Source: Myxococcales bacterium
GTDB taxonomy: Bacteria > Myxococcota_A > Polyangia > Polyangiales > Polyangiaceae
NCBI GenBank assembly: GCA_025359105.1
Contig: JANYHK010000060.1
Coordinates: 62,001-126,000 of the forward strand
Length of the DNA: 64,000 nucleotides
Direction of reading: 5' to 3'
Shown in pieces: positions 16,617-25,119 of the stretch (position 1 is its first letter; each line of letters starts with the position of its first letter). Under the pieces are notes generated by a model. The model searched no databases. It was not told the origin of the DNA and saw only the letters and a program-made list of their open reading frames with translations. Both the position numbers and the translations under genes were made by a program.

Positions 16617-17815
16617 CGGGTGCTCCCGGTGTGCGCCGTCGCTTCGGGCGCAGACGGCGCGTCCTCGCGGGCCCGCGCGTGGGTGATCGTGAATTCGACG
16701 CGCCGGTTCTGTCGGAACTGCTGCTCGGTGTGACCAGCCACGCGCGGCTCGAGCTCACCGTGGCCTCGTGTCGTGAGCTTCTCCTCGGACACGCCGAACT
16801 GAACCAGCAAGCGCTTCACGCTCTTGGCGCGCTGCTCGCTCAGCCACTGGTTGTGCCCTTCGCTGCCGGTGATGTCGGCGTGCCCCTCGATGTCGACCTC
16901 GAGCACGTCCTCCATCTTGCGGATGTACTCGGCGACGTTGCGGATGAGCGTGAAGCTGACGCGCCGCACGCGCGGGCTGTCCGACTCGAAATGGATGATG
17001 TCGTCGAGGACGATGCGCATCCCCTCGACGCGCACGTGCTCGCCCTCGGCGGGGCAACCGTTGGTCTTGGGATTGGCGGAGGGCAGGCCGGGGACGTCGG
17101 GGCAGGCGTCCTCGGCGTCGGGCACCGCGTCGTTGTCGCGATCGGCGACGGCCACGGGCTCGGGCGGCGGAGGAGGAGCGGGCGGCGGCGGCTTCGGCGG
17201 TTCGACCCTCGCCACCTCCACCGGCCGCGGCGCAGGCGGCAGCGGCGCGCCGAGCGCGACGTGCACGCCCAGCCAGAGCACGTGCGCATCGTCGGGGCGC
17301 AGCGTGTCCTTGGGCTGGACGATTTGCGTGTATCCTGCAAATGGCCCGATGTCGAAGCGACCGGCGCCGACCCGGAAGTCGTGGCCGATGTGGGCGTCGA
17401 ACGTCATACGGCTGGCGCCGCCCGTCTCGGAGACGCCGATGTTGGCGTCGAGCCAGGGACCGCCCGCGCGCCCGCCGCCGCCGAACGGACGGAGTCGCCC
17501 GCCGACCGCACCCCACAGCGAGGTGCCCGCGCCGTGATCGGCCAGCGTCGGATCCGCCGGGCGCGCGGCCTTGCTCTGCGCAAACGCGCCACCCTCCGCC
17601 TGCAGGCCGAAGATCGCCACGAGCGGGAGCTCGAGCGCGACGGCTGCGCCGCCGCCTGCCCCATACTCCTTCGCCTGTGCCCCGCCGACGGGGAGCGTCC
17701 CACCACCGAGTCCATGCACCCTCAGCTCGTCGGCGCACGCGCTTCCGCACGCCAACGCGAGCGCAGCTGCGCAGGCGCCGGCCAGACGGACGCAAGATCT
17801 CGAACGTTCAAGCAC
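16613..17815 (-). CDS. OmpA-family protein with TSP3 calcium repeat
   Basis: A 400-residue envelope protein. Signal peptide (1-28), a beta-barrel-like N-terminal domain (about 30-195), a Pro-rich linker (PPKPPPPAPPPPPEP), then one thrombospondin-type-3 Asp repeat (DRDNDAVPDAEDACPDV near 225-245) that should bind Ca2+. Last comes an OmpA C-terminal peptidoglycan-binding domain (about 275-385) with the signature GHADITGSEGHNQWLSEQRA. The gene is the first of a two-gene unit with the cysteine-rich lipoprotein, joined by an ATGA overlap. It likely anchors the outer membrane to peptidoglycan. Confidence 0.92.
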   Translation of the reverse strand: MLERSRSCVRLAGACAAALALACGSACADELRVHGLGGGTLPVGGAQAKEYGAGGGAAVALELPLVAIFGLQAEGGAFAQSKAARPADPTLADHGAGTSLWGAVGGRLRPFGGGGRAGGPWLDANIGVSETGGASRMTFDAHIGHDFRVGAGRFDIGPFAGYTQIVQPKDTLRPDDAHVLWLGVHVALGAPLPPAPRPVEVARVEPPKPPPPAPPPPPEPVAVADRDNDAVPDAEDACPDVPGLPSANPKTNGCPAEGEHVRVEGMRIVLDDIIHFESDSPRVRRVSFTLIRNVAEYIRKMEDVLEVDIEGHADITGSEGHNQWLSEQRAKSVKRLLVQFGVSEEKLTTRGHGELEPRVAGHTEQQFRQNRRVEFTITHARAREDAPSAPEATAHTGSTR

Positions 17816-17867
17816 ATCCTCTCGAACGGATGCGCGCGCGTCCGGTTAAGCCCGCCGTGGACGCATC

Positions 17868-18449
17868 TCAGGGACTTTGGCGATCCGACGCGAGGAGCGA
17901 GAACACGGCGTGGTCGAGCCACCGGCCGTGGCACCGCTCGGCCTGGCGGGCGATCCCCTCGAAATGAAACCCGAGGCGGCGAATCACCCCGAGCGACCGG
18001 TGGTTGTCCGTCGCCGCCGCGACGCGCACACGATGGGCACCGAGAGGACCGAACGCCCAGCCGAGGACGGCGCGGGCCGCCTCCGTCATGAAGCCCTTGC
18101 CGGTGGTGTCGTTTCGAAGCCAGTAGCCGAGCTCGACGCTCTGGTGCAGGTGCGCGAACGCCTCCAGCCCGACCACACCTTGCAGGCGCTTGCCCGCGCG
18201 ATCGCGGATGGCGAAGCGGCATGCGCGCGCGCTGTCCCAGTCGGCCGCGCTCGCCTCGGCGTAGCGGTAGCTGGCCTCGGCGTCGATGTTGAAGGGCACC
18301 CACGGCAGCCACGGCTCGAGGTGCGCGCGCGATCCGTCTACTGCGGTCCACAGGTCGCGTGCGTCGGACGTATCGATGGGCGTGAGGAGCAGGCGGTGAG
18401 TCTCGAGCGGCCTGGCCCGAAGCTCGTGGCGGGGTGTGACGGCGAGCAT
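17868..18449 (-). CDS. GNAT N-acetyltransferase, RimJ/RimL type
   Basis: A 193-residue acetyltransferase. It has the RimJ/L layout: ETHRLLLTPIDTSDA at the N-terminus, the beta-bulge strand ELGYWL, the acetyl-CoA pyrophosphate loop NDTTGKGFMTEAA, and the late NHRSLGVIRRLGF segment. Family members acetylate N-termini of ribosomal proteins, amino sugars or antibiotics; the substrate here is unknown. It stands alone between the OmpA pair and the LolA operon. Confidence 0.92.
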   Translation of the reverse strand: MLAVTPRHELRARPLETHRLLLTPIDTSDARDLWTAVDGSRAHLEPWLPWVPFNIDAEASYRYAEASAADWDSARACRFAIRDRAGKRLQGVVGLEAFAHLHQSVELGYWLRNDTTGKGFMTEAARAVLGWAFGPLGAHRVRVAAATDNHRSLGVIRRLGFHFEGIARQAERCHGRWLDHAVFSLLASDRQSP

Positions 18450-18495
18450 CGCTGACGCCCCAATTGTGGAGAGTTTTTGCGGGGCGGGCGAGCGG

Positions 18496-18867
18496 TTATT
18501 TCTTTTTGTCGTCCGCGGGGTACGCCAGGGCGAGCTCGCGGGCCGGTCGCTCCACCTTCTCGAGGGGGCTCGTCACGAGATCGCGGCCGTCGGTCGCGAA
18601 ATAGAGCGCCTCGCCGGGGTTCGGCTCGCCGGGGTTCGGAACGATGGCACCGTTGAGGTAGAACCGGAGCCCGCCGTGGATGCGACGGCGCAGGGCGAGA
18701 TGGCCACGCAAGAAGTCGCCGGTGCGGCGGTCGCGGACGGCCACGCAGAACCCGTCACGGAAGTGATACTCGGTGTTCTTCGTGACGTAGATGCGGTGCC
18801 TGCGTCGGTCGCGGCCGCCGTAGCTCTCGCTGTTCGCATTCTCCTCTGCGCGCGCTGTCTCGCTCAT
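18496..18867 (-). CDS. Hypothetical protein
   Basis: A 123-residue soluble protein, unrecognised. It has a charged N-terminus (Glu/Arg-rich, RDRRRHRIY), then alternating beta strands (TEYHFRDGFCVAVRDRR, GLRFYLNGAIVPNPGEP) and a basic tail ending in KKK. A duplicated GEPNPGE motif is visible. The start at 18867 is supported by GGAGGAG seven bases upstream. It sits 56 bases after the LolA gene and may share its transcript. Confidence 0.7.
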   Translation of the reverse strand: MSETARAEENANSESYGGRDRRRHRIYVTKNTEYHFRDGFCVAVRDRRTGDFLRGHLALRRRIHGGLRFYLNGAIVPNPGEPNPGEALYFATDGRDLVTSPLEKVERPARELALAYPADDKKK

Positions 18868-18923
18868 GACGCTCCTCCACTCCGGAGCCCCGACATTGGT
18901 GCGTCCTGGCGGGAAGGGCCAAG

Positions 18924-19538
18924 TTATGCGCGCGGCGGCGTCATCTCGCTCGGGTCGACCGGCGCGTCGAGGGTGAGGTCGCCGAAACGGATGAGCGTCT
19001 GGTCCTTCGGCCCTTCGATCAAGGACGCGCGCACCGGCCGGATGCGGTCGGCCGCGAGCTCGAGCGTCAGCTTCTTGAAGGGTGAGCGCGCAGCCTCCTT
19101 GGGGATGGCCTCGACGGTCGGCGCGGCTTCGGTGCCCCCCTCCGTGACGTCGTAGCGGGCGCGGAGGGCCGCGAGGTCGCCGCCGAGGAGCGCGCGCAGA
19201 TCGGCCATGGAGGCGGCGAAGCGTCCGACGGTGGCGGGGACGCGCCCCATCCCCTGGCGACTTCGATAAGCGAGGACGTCGGCGGTCGCCCAGTAGACAA
19301 TCTCGTCCGGGGCGAAGAGCTCCCACCTCAGGCGATCGGGGCGCACGAGCGTCAGCTTGCCCTGCGAGCGGACGGTCGACTTGAAGAGGCCCAGTGTTCG
19401 CTCCTGCACGAAGGGGCCGGTGAGGGTCTTCCACGTGGGCGGCGTGCCTAGCGCGCGCGCCGCGGTCGTCGCCAGCGCCGCCGCCGTCGCAGCGGCGGCG
19501 GCGCTGAACAGAATCACCTCGCGGCGACCGAGCTTCAT
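18924..19538 (-). CDS. LolA-like outer-membrane lipoprotein carrier
   Basis: A 204-residue periplasmic protein with the LolA fold. The N-terminal LTGPFVQERTLGLFKSTVRS is the typical first strands, followed by GKLTLVRPDRLRWELF, the hallmark of LolA-type proteins. The signal peptide carries a twin-arginine-like GRREVILFSAAAA, so Tat export is possible. The ATG overlaps the stop of the C45 gene (ATGA). As a second LolA in a lipid-type operon it may carry a specific lipid or acylated product rather than general lipoproteins (inference). Confidence 0.85.
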   Translation of the reverse strand: MKLGRREVILFSAAAAATAAALATTAARALGTPPTWKTLTGPFVQERTLGLFKSTVRSQGKLTLVRPDRLRWELFAPDEIVYWATADVLAYRSRQGMGRVPATVGRFAASMADLRALLGGDLAALRARYDVTEGGTEAAPTVEAIPKEAARSPFKKLTLELAADRIRPVRASLIEGPKDQTLIRFGDLTLDAPVDPSEMTPPRA

Positions 19539-20926
19539 TGCCGCCCCGGGGTGCTCGCGCTGGCGCGCGCGCGTCCCGCCGTGTACCGCGCGTCGTTCAG
19601 GATCGGATCTTCTGCGATCGCGGTCGCGGCGGCGTCGGCAGGGCGTCCCTCGAACGCCTCGCGGAGGTCGAAGCGAACGAATTTTCCGGACAGGTGCGGC
19701 CCCGCGCTGACCCACAAGACGCGCGCGGTCGTGTCGGCGACGACCCCGTGCGTCGCGATGAGCGCGTCCACCGTGCGTCGATCGCCGAGCTCGCACGCGC
19801 GCCCTGCTGCGCACGTGTGGTCGCGCATCATGTCCACGACGCTCGCAGGGGTGGCGCCGTGCGCGGGGACGGCGGCCAAGAGCTCGTCGGCGCGCGCGCG
19901 GCGGTCGAGCGTCGTCGTTTGCGCACGAACGCGCGCGTTGCGCGGATCGTCGGCGAGGGGGCCCTCGAAGTGGTTGGTGAGCGCGACGCGGTCGGGATCG
20001 ACCCAGGTCGTCCGCACTGTAGCCGCCGCGCCCGCCGCCCGCTCGACGACGGCGAACCGACCCGCAGCGTCGGCGACGAAGACGAGGTGCGAGACCATCA
20101 CCTCCTGCGCCGCGAGGATGTCCGCCGCTTCCCGCGCGTCGTGCGCTCGCTCGAGCACCTCGCGGAGCGAGAAGACCACGGGGATCCCGCTGGCGCTCGG
20201 CTCCTTCGCCCGCGCGCCGTTGACGAGGACCATCACGCCTTCCAGGTTCATCCCCGTCACCACGCCGACGAGGCCCGGCCACGCGACGCTCGCGAACGGG
20301 ATCTTCCCGTCCTCGCGGACGAAGTAGACGGTCTTGTCGCGATCGAAGACCTCGCTCGCCTCGAAGTCGAACGCGCGGGCGACGAGGGTGTGGCCATCCG
20401 CAGTCGCGCCGGGCCCCAGCGCCATCGCCGTGCAGCCGACGAGCGGCGCGTCCTCGAACCCGAGCGCGATGTCGTAGAGCGCGTGCAGGAAGACCATCCG
20501 CTGGTACGTCGGCATCTTGCCGTCGTACGGATCCGGCGAGAAGGTGGCGGCCTGCGCGGCGAGCTCGCGGCGTCGCGCGGCCGGGATACCGCGGTCGACG
20601 TGGCGGTAGCGCACGCGCCCCACGTCGAGGATGAGAGCGCGCGCGGGCGCGAACGTCACGTGGTCCTCGAAGCTCTGCCAGATGTCGGCCTCGTCTGCGA
20701 CGAGCCGGTCGCGGAGGATGCGCGCGTGGTCGGCGCCCATCTGCTCGGGCGTGCCCGCGAGGAAAACCTCACGGATCCCTTCGCGGGCGCGCGTCGTCGC
20801 GGCGCCCGGCCCGGGAACGGTGACCGGCGGCGACGGCATGCGCGTTCCCAGGCACACGCCTGCGTGCGCGAGGGGGAAGAGCGAGAGCACCGCGGCAACG
20901 ACGAGGAGCTTGCGCCGCCGGTTCAT
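19535..20926 (-). CDS. C45 acyltransferase/peptidase-like protein, membrane-anchored
   Basis: A 463-residue member of the acyl-CoA:6-aminopenicillanate acyltransferase (C45, Ntn-hydrolase) family. The nucleophile is expected to be the cysteine of VGCTAMALG, exposed after self-cleavage, and the neighbouring GHTLVARAFDFE and GLVGVVTGMNLEGV segments match the family. It has an N-terminal signal or anchor (MNRRRKLLVVAAVLSLFPLAHA). Members acylate amines or hydrolyse amides. It is coupled at both ends by ATGA overlaps, GT2 upstream and LolA downstream, so the three act together, probably on an acylated envelope molecule. Confidence 0.85.
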   Translation of the reverse strand: MNRRRKLLVVAAVLSLFPLAHAGVCLGTRMPSPPVTVPGPGAATTRAREGIREVFLAGTPEQMGADHARILRDRLVADEADIWQSFEDHVTFAPARALILDVGRVRYRHVDRGIPAARRRELAAQAATFSPDPYDGKMPTYQRMVFLHALYDIALGFEDAPLVGCTAMALGPGATADGHTLVARAFDFEASEVFDRDKTVYFVREDGKIPFASVAWPGLVGVVTGMNLEGVMVLVNGARAKEPSASGIPVVFSLREVLERAHDAREAADILAAQEVMVSHLVFVADAAGRFAVVERAAGAAATVRTTWVDPDRVALTNHFEGPLADDPRNARVRAQTTTLDRRARADELLAAVPAHGATPASVVDMMRDHTCAAGRACELGDRRTVDALIATHGVVADTTARVLWVSAGPHLSGKFVRFDLREAFEGRPADAAATAIAEDPILNDARYTAGRARASASTPGRQ

Positions 20927-21669
20927 CGCAGACCCAGCCGTGCCAGCGTGCGCAGCACCACGTAGATGATGCGCGCGGGATCCCTCACGCTGTCGAAGTG
21001 CGTCGTGCGCTCGCGCTCGTCGGGGTAGACGACGCGCACGGGCAACTCGACGATCCGCACACCGGTGCGTGCGGCGAGAAGGAGCGCCTCCGCTTCGAAC
21101 GCGTAGCCGTGGGCGCGCGCATCCAAGGCGAGCGTGCTCTCTACCGGGTAGCGGCGGAGGCCGCACTGGGTGTCCAGGAGCGGGCGGCGCGCGAAGCGCG
21201 AGAGAAAATGGTTGCTGATGCCGTTGGAGAAGCGGTTCGCGCGCGGCGCCCCGGCATGGCCGAGATCGCGCACGCCCAGGACGAGCGCACCCGGATCGTC
21301 GTCCGCGAAGAGCACCGCGCGCGCCTCGGCCGCGGGGTGCTGCCCGTCGGCGTCGACGCTCACCGCCATCCTGTAGCCATGCGCGTGGGCCGCGCGCAGG
21401 CCCGTCGCGAGAGCCGCCCCTTTTCCGCGGTTCACCGCGTGCGCGAGGACCTTCGCGCCGGCCTCGCGCGCGGCCTCCGCGGTGCCGTCCGTCGACCCGT
21501 CGTCCACGACGAAAACCGGAATGTTCGGCAACGCGTCCGCGAGATCGGCGAGCACCGCGGGCAGCGTGGCGCGCGCCTGGAAAGCCGGCACGATCACGCA
21601 CGCCTGGCGGGTGATCCCCGTCGTCTTCTCCGTGGCCTGCGCGACGCCGTTCCGTTCCACTTCGAGCAT
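20923..21669 (-). CDS. Family 2 glycosyltransferase (dolichol-phosphate-sugar synthase-like)
   Basis: A 248-residue GT-A fold enzyme. The N-terminal VIVPAFQARATLPAVLADL, VVDDGSTDGTAE and the metal-binding VDADGQH (DxD) are intact, and the acceptor-side DTQCGLRRYP is typical of GT2 enzymes that use polyprenyl-phosphate or lipid acceptors. No transmembrane tail is seen. First gene of the GT2-C45-LolA chain. Only 39 bases separate its start from that of the divergent ybeY gene. Confidence 0.92.
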   Translation of the reverse strand: MLEVERNGVAQATEKTTGITRQACVIVPAFQARATLPAVLADLADALPNIPVFVVDDGSTDGTAEAAREAGAKVLAHAVNRGKGAALATGLRAAHAHGYRMAVSVDADGQHPAAEARAVLFADDDPGALVLGVRDLGHAGAPRANRFSNGISNHFLSRFARRPLLDTQCGLRRYPVESTLALDARAHGYAFEAEALLLAARTGVRIVELPVRVVYPDERERTTHFDSVRDPARIIYVVLRTLARLGLR

Positions 21670-21708
21670 GTACGCCGCGTAGCTTGCGCGCTATATCGCG
21701 ACCTCGCA

Positions 21709-22263
21709 ATGCCCGTACGCCTGCGCATCGAGAGCGGCCCCCACACCGGGATCCGTCGCGGAGAAATCCTGCGCCGCGTCCGCGCCATGCTGGGCTGCCT
21801 TCAATTGGGAAAAGCCGAGTTGTCTATCGTCCTAACGGGTGATCTTCAAATCCAAGAGTTGAACAAATCTTATCGTGGAAAAAATCGCCCCACCGACGTG
21901 CTCGCATTCGCAATGCGCGAAGGGGATTTCTCCCGCCTGGCCGGCGATCTCTTGGGGGATGTCATTGTCAGCGTCCCCACCGCGAGAAAGCAGGCTCTGA
22001 CGCAGCATCGCCCCCTGGAGGACGAGGTGACGATGCTCCTCGCGCATGGCCTCCTGCACCTCCTCGGGTGGGACCACGAGACGAAGGCGAAGGACGCCCT
22101 CATGCGCGCGGAGACCGATCGCCTGTGCCGCGCGGCGGCCCACGCGCGGGTCTCCGCTCGCCCCCTCGCCCGCCAACGCCAGGCGTCCGCTTCCGTCAAA
22201 GGAAGGAGCGAGGGCGCCACCAGATCTCGATCTTCGCGCGACCGGCCGGCCAGAAGAACCTAG
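21709..22263 (+). CDS. ybeY: Endoribonuclease YbeY
   Basis: Single-strand RNase needed for 16S rRNA 3' maturation and 70S quality control. The catalytic zinc motif HGLLHLLGWDH (about 113-123) and the upstream SYRGKNRPTDVLAFAM are diagnostic. The C-terminal 35 residues are an Arg/Ser/Ala-rich extension not present in the E. coli enzyme. The ATG at 21709 starts near the beginning of the conserved fold. Confidence 0.95.
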   Translation: MPVRLRIESGPHTGIRRGEILRRVRAMLGCLQLGKAELSIVLTGDLQIQELNKSYRGKNRPTDVLAFAMREGDFSRLAGDLLGDVIVSVPTARKQALTQHRPLEDEVTMLLAHGLLHLLGWDHETKAKDALMRAETDRLCRAAAHARVSARPLARQRQASASVKGRSEGATRSRSSRDRPARRT

Positions 22264-22497
22264 CGCCATCCCTTCGTCAAGGCACACCGAACCATGGGAA
22301 TTCCCGGGCCGGCGTCGAATGATTCGTCACAAAACCCGTATTTTTGGCTTGCGGGATGGAAACCCGAGGTGGTAGCCATTGATTCGTCGGCTCCCGAGGC
22401 TGACCTCGCGACGGCCTCGCGTGAGGGCTTCACCGCTCCAGATGGGGGGGTGAACAACAGAGTGATACGTCGATACAATCGACAGGAGGAAGCGCAA

Positions 22498-22809
22498 ATG
22501 TCCGGAAAGCGTTTGACCAAGGCTCAGGTGATTGCCGAGATTTCTGAGCTCGTGGAGCTCGATAAGAAGAGCGTTTCTCGCGTGTTTGACGGCCTGACGG
22601 AGCTGATCAAGAAGCAGCTCGGCAGCCGCGGCCCCGGCGAGTTCGTGATCCCCGGCCTCCTCAAGCTCAAGGCCGTCAAGAAGCCGGCGACGAAGGATCG
22701 CCCCGGCATCAACCCGTTCACCAAGCAGCCGATCATCATCAAGGGCAAGCCGGCCTCGAAGAAGATCCGCGCTTCGGCGCTCAAGTCGCTGAAGGATCTC
22801 ATCCAGTAA
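22498..22809 (+). CDS. HU-family DNA-binding protein
   Basis: A 103-residue nucleoid protein of the HU/IHF superfamily, recognised by the N-terminal helix pair (LTKAQVIAEISELVELDKKS) and the beta arm (GRGPGEFVIPGLLKLKAV type) with a DNA-intercalating Pro (DRPGINPFT, where HU has RNPxT). A Lys-rich C-terminus (KPASKKIRASALKSLKD) is typical of longer deltaproteobacterial/planctomycete variants. The start is fixed by AGGAGGA at 22484-22490. A weak TACAAT (-10-like) lies at 22474, with no clear -35. A stem-loop terminator follows. Confidence 0.93.
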   Translation: MSGKRLTKAQVIAEISELVELDKKSVSRVFDGLTELIKKQLGSRGPGEFVIPGLLKLKAVKKPATKDRPGINPFTKQPIIIKGKPASKKIRASALKSLKDLIQ

Positions 22810-22829
22810 GCTCGGCTTACCGAACGCTG

Positions 22830-22870
22830 AGGGCGCCACAGGCTTCGAGCTTGGGCGCCCTTCGCGTTTT
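22830..22870 (+). terminator. Rho-independent terminator after the HU gene
   Basis: A perfect stem AGGGCGCC/GGCGCCCT (22830-22837 with 22854-22861) encloses an inner AGGCT...AGCTT stem. The downstream base run is TCGCGTTTT ending at 22870. It lies 20 bases past the HU stop codon and before the convergent lnt stop. Confidence 0.75.
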
Positions 22871-22894
22871 GTGTCCCGCGACGGAGACCCGCTG

Positions 22895-24427
22895 CTACAG
22901 GGCGCGGCGTCGGCGTCGGCCGTTCAGGTGGACGGCCAGGGCGCCGGCGAGCAGCACGATCCACGGCGTGTCGCCGGCTTGCGCGTAGATCGTCGGGCCG
23001 CCGCCGACGAGCGCGGGCTGGGTCATGAGCGTGCCACCGGGGGCGATGTCGTACCTGGCGCGCACGCGGCCGGCGGCGTCGACCCAGCTCGTGACGCCCA
23101 GGTTCACGGCGCGGACCATGTCGCGCCGCAGCTCGACGGAGCGGAGCACGGCCAGGCGCAGGTGCAGCTCGCTCTCGGCGGTCCCGGCGAACCAGGCGTC
23201 GTTCGTCACGTCGACGAGCAGGTTGGGGGTGATCTGCGCGGCCTCGCGCCCGGCGTCAGGGAGCGTGTCCTCGAAGCAGATCAGGACCGCCGCGCGTATA
23301 GGCCCACTGACGAGCGCGACCGAGCGATCGCCAGGCGCGAGCCCGGTGCCGCGCGCGAACGTCTTGCTGATCCACGGGATCTGGTCGGCGAGGGGCACCG
23401 TCTCGCCGAACCAGAGGAGGTGACGCTTGTCGTACGACTCGGTGAGTCGTCCGGCCGCCGTGACGATGGCGGTGGAGTTGTACGACTCGCCGTGCCCTGC
23501 CTGCATGAAGAGACCTGCGAGGACAGGCCCGCGCACGCCGGGTTGCAAGATGGCGCGTGTCCCGATGGGGGCGAGGCGCATGCCGTGCGCGACGGGGTAG
23601 GGGAACGCCGCCTCGGGCCAGACCGTGAGCTCGGCGCCGCGCGCCTCCGCGCTGAGCGTCAGCCGCGTCAGCGACGCGAGGATGTCGGGGGCGCGGGAAG
23701 CGTCCCAGCGCTCGGTTGCCGGGATGGCCGGCTGGACCAGCGCGACGTTGGCGGTGGGCGCGGTTGCGCGCAGGGCGTCGACCCGCCGCATCCGGAACGC
23801 TCCGTAGCCCGCGAGCGCGAAGGGCAGCAGAGCGCCGGTCACCGCGAAGCGCAGCCATGCCGAGCGCTCGACGCCACGCCGCGCCCGTGCCGCCGCGAAC
23901 GCGACGAGCCCGCCTGCCAGCCCCATCAGCGCGCTGACGCCGCGTTCGCCGATCCATTCGGCGAGCTGCACGGTGCTCGGCCACGGCGTCGCCCCTCCCG
24001 CAGGGCCCCAGGGAAACACCTGGGGAACGAACGTCGCCACGTACACGCCGATCGCGAACGCCGCCCACGACGGCACGCCACGCCGCGTCAGCCGATCGTG
24101 CACGACGCCCGCCGCCGCCCACGCGAGCGCTTGCGCGAGCGACAGGAGCACGACCGCCAGCCACGCCGCCGCCACGGGCAGATCCGTGAAGCGCTCGATC
24201 GTCACCGCCACGAACCGAAACGCGACGACGTTCGCGCCGAACCCGAACGCGAGCCCACGGAGCCCTCCCGAGAGCCGCCCTCTACGCTCGAACGTCAGCG
24301 CGTAGGCGAGCCCGCCCAGTCCGATCCACAGCGCCGGGTACACGTTCGCCGGCGGCGCCGCGAGCGCGAACAGAAGCCCACTGGCGAACGCGATCGCGAG
24401 CGGCGGAGGATGCCGAACCGAGCCCAA
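22895..24427 (-). CDS. lnt: Apolipoprotein N-acyltransferase
   Basis: Transfers the third acyl chain to the lipidated Cys of lipoproteins in the inner membrane; needed for the many lipoproteins encoded around it. About six hydrophobic segments (residues 8-215) precede a nitrilase-like domain. The triad is visible: Glu in TVWPEAAFPYP (about 272), Lys in SYDKRHLLWFGE (about 333) and Cys in LICFEDTLPD (about 385). Length 510 is normal. The start is TTG at 24427; the nearby ATG at 24440 is out of frame. It converges with the HU gene, 85 bases apart. Confidence 0.95.
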   Translation of the reverse strand: MGSVRHPPPLAIAFASGLLFALAAPPANVYPALWIGLGGLAYALTFERRGRLSGGLRGLAFGFGANVVAFRFVAVTIERFTDLPVAAAWLAVVLLSLAQALAWAAAGVVHDRLTRRGVPSWAAFAIGVYVATFVPQVFPWGPAGGATPWPSTVQLAEWIGERGVSALMGLAGGLVAFAAARARRGVERSAWLRFAVTGALLPFALAGYGAFRMRRVDALRATAPTANVALVQPAIPATERWDASRAPDILASLTRLTLSAEARGAELTVWPEAAFPYPVAHGMRLAPIGTRAILQPGVRGPVLAGLFMQAGHGESYNSTAIVTAAGRLTESYDKRHLLWFGETVPLADQIPWISKTFARGTGLAPGDRSVALVSGPIRAAVLICFEDTLPDAGREAAQITPNLLVDVTNDAWFAGTAESELHLRLAVLRSVELRRDMVRAVNLGVTSWVDAAGRVRARYDIAPGGTLMTQPALVGGGPTIYAQAGDTPWIVLLAGALAVHLNGRRRRRAL

Positions 24428-24519
24428 GACGCGCGATCATAGCCCGCGCATCCCCAGGAACATTCCGGTGTCTTCGCCGCGCAAGCCTCCCCGGCCGCCA
24501 AAACGCGACGGGGGCCGCC

Positions 24520-24834
24520 TCATCGGCGGCGCAGCTCGTCGAGGGACGGGTAGACGCGCTGCGTGTGGGCGCGCATGCGCTGCTTGAACCCGTTCCAGCA
24601 GGGCGGGCACCGCCAGTCGTTCGTTCCAGTCACGGAAGCGGCCGTGAGGCGCCAGCCCGCGAGACTTATCAGGGAGTAGTTGCTGTCTGTCGGCGGCGAC
24701 TTCAGCGCGCAATCGACGCAGTTGTGGCAAACGAGCGACATGGCATCCCCCTCCTCCGTCTGGACGGCCATCTGGCGGTCGACTTGAGCGCAATGCGTAA
24801 AGTTCGCGCCAGGCTGTCCGTAGCCCTTGATCAT
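24520..24834 (-). CDS. Small zinc-ribbon-like protein
   Basis: A 104-residue protein, unrecognised. It contains two CxxC pairs, CHNCVDC at about 35-41 and CPPC near 77-80, separated by 35 residues; together they look like a zinc ribbon. A further Cys lies in THCAQ. ATG 24834 is preferred because GGAAAGC sits six bases upstream; ATG 24741 (MSLVCHNC) is an alternative. It is divergent from the kinase pseudogene, 23 bases between starts. Confidence 0.6.
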   Translation of the reverse strand: MIKGYGQPGANFTHCAQVDRQMAVQTEEGDAMSLVCHNCVDCALKSPPTDSNYSLISLAGWRLTAASVTGTNDWRCPPCWNGFKQRMRAHTQRVYPSLDELRRR

Positions 24835-25094
24835 GATCGCTTTCCGAGCTGCGGCGGATGCCATCCGCTGAGTCGGCCACCACGGACGACGTCGACGCGC
24901 TCATCGGCACGGTGCTGGGGGAGCGCTACAAGATCACGCGCGTCGTCGGCGAAGGAGGCATGGGGCGCGTCTACGAGGCGCGGCACCTGCTCATCGGGCG
25001 CCGGGTCGCGATCAAAGTACTGAAGCACGACATCCAACGGCACGCGGGGTTCGAGGAGCGGCTCATCCACGAAGGTCAGCTCGCCGGGACGCTA

Positions 25095-25119
25095 CAGCGG
25101 CTCTCAGTGACATGGAACG
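25095..25119 (-). repeat. IS630 terminal inverted repeat, left
   Basis: 25-bp end repeat beginning CAGCGGCTCTC; pairs with 26103-26127. It includes the transposase stop codon. Confidence 0.9.
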
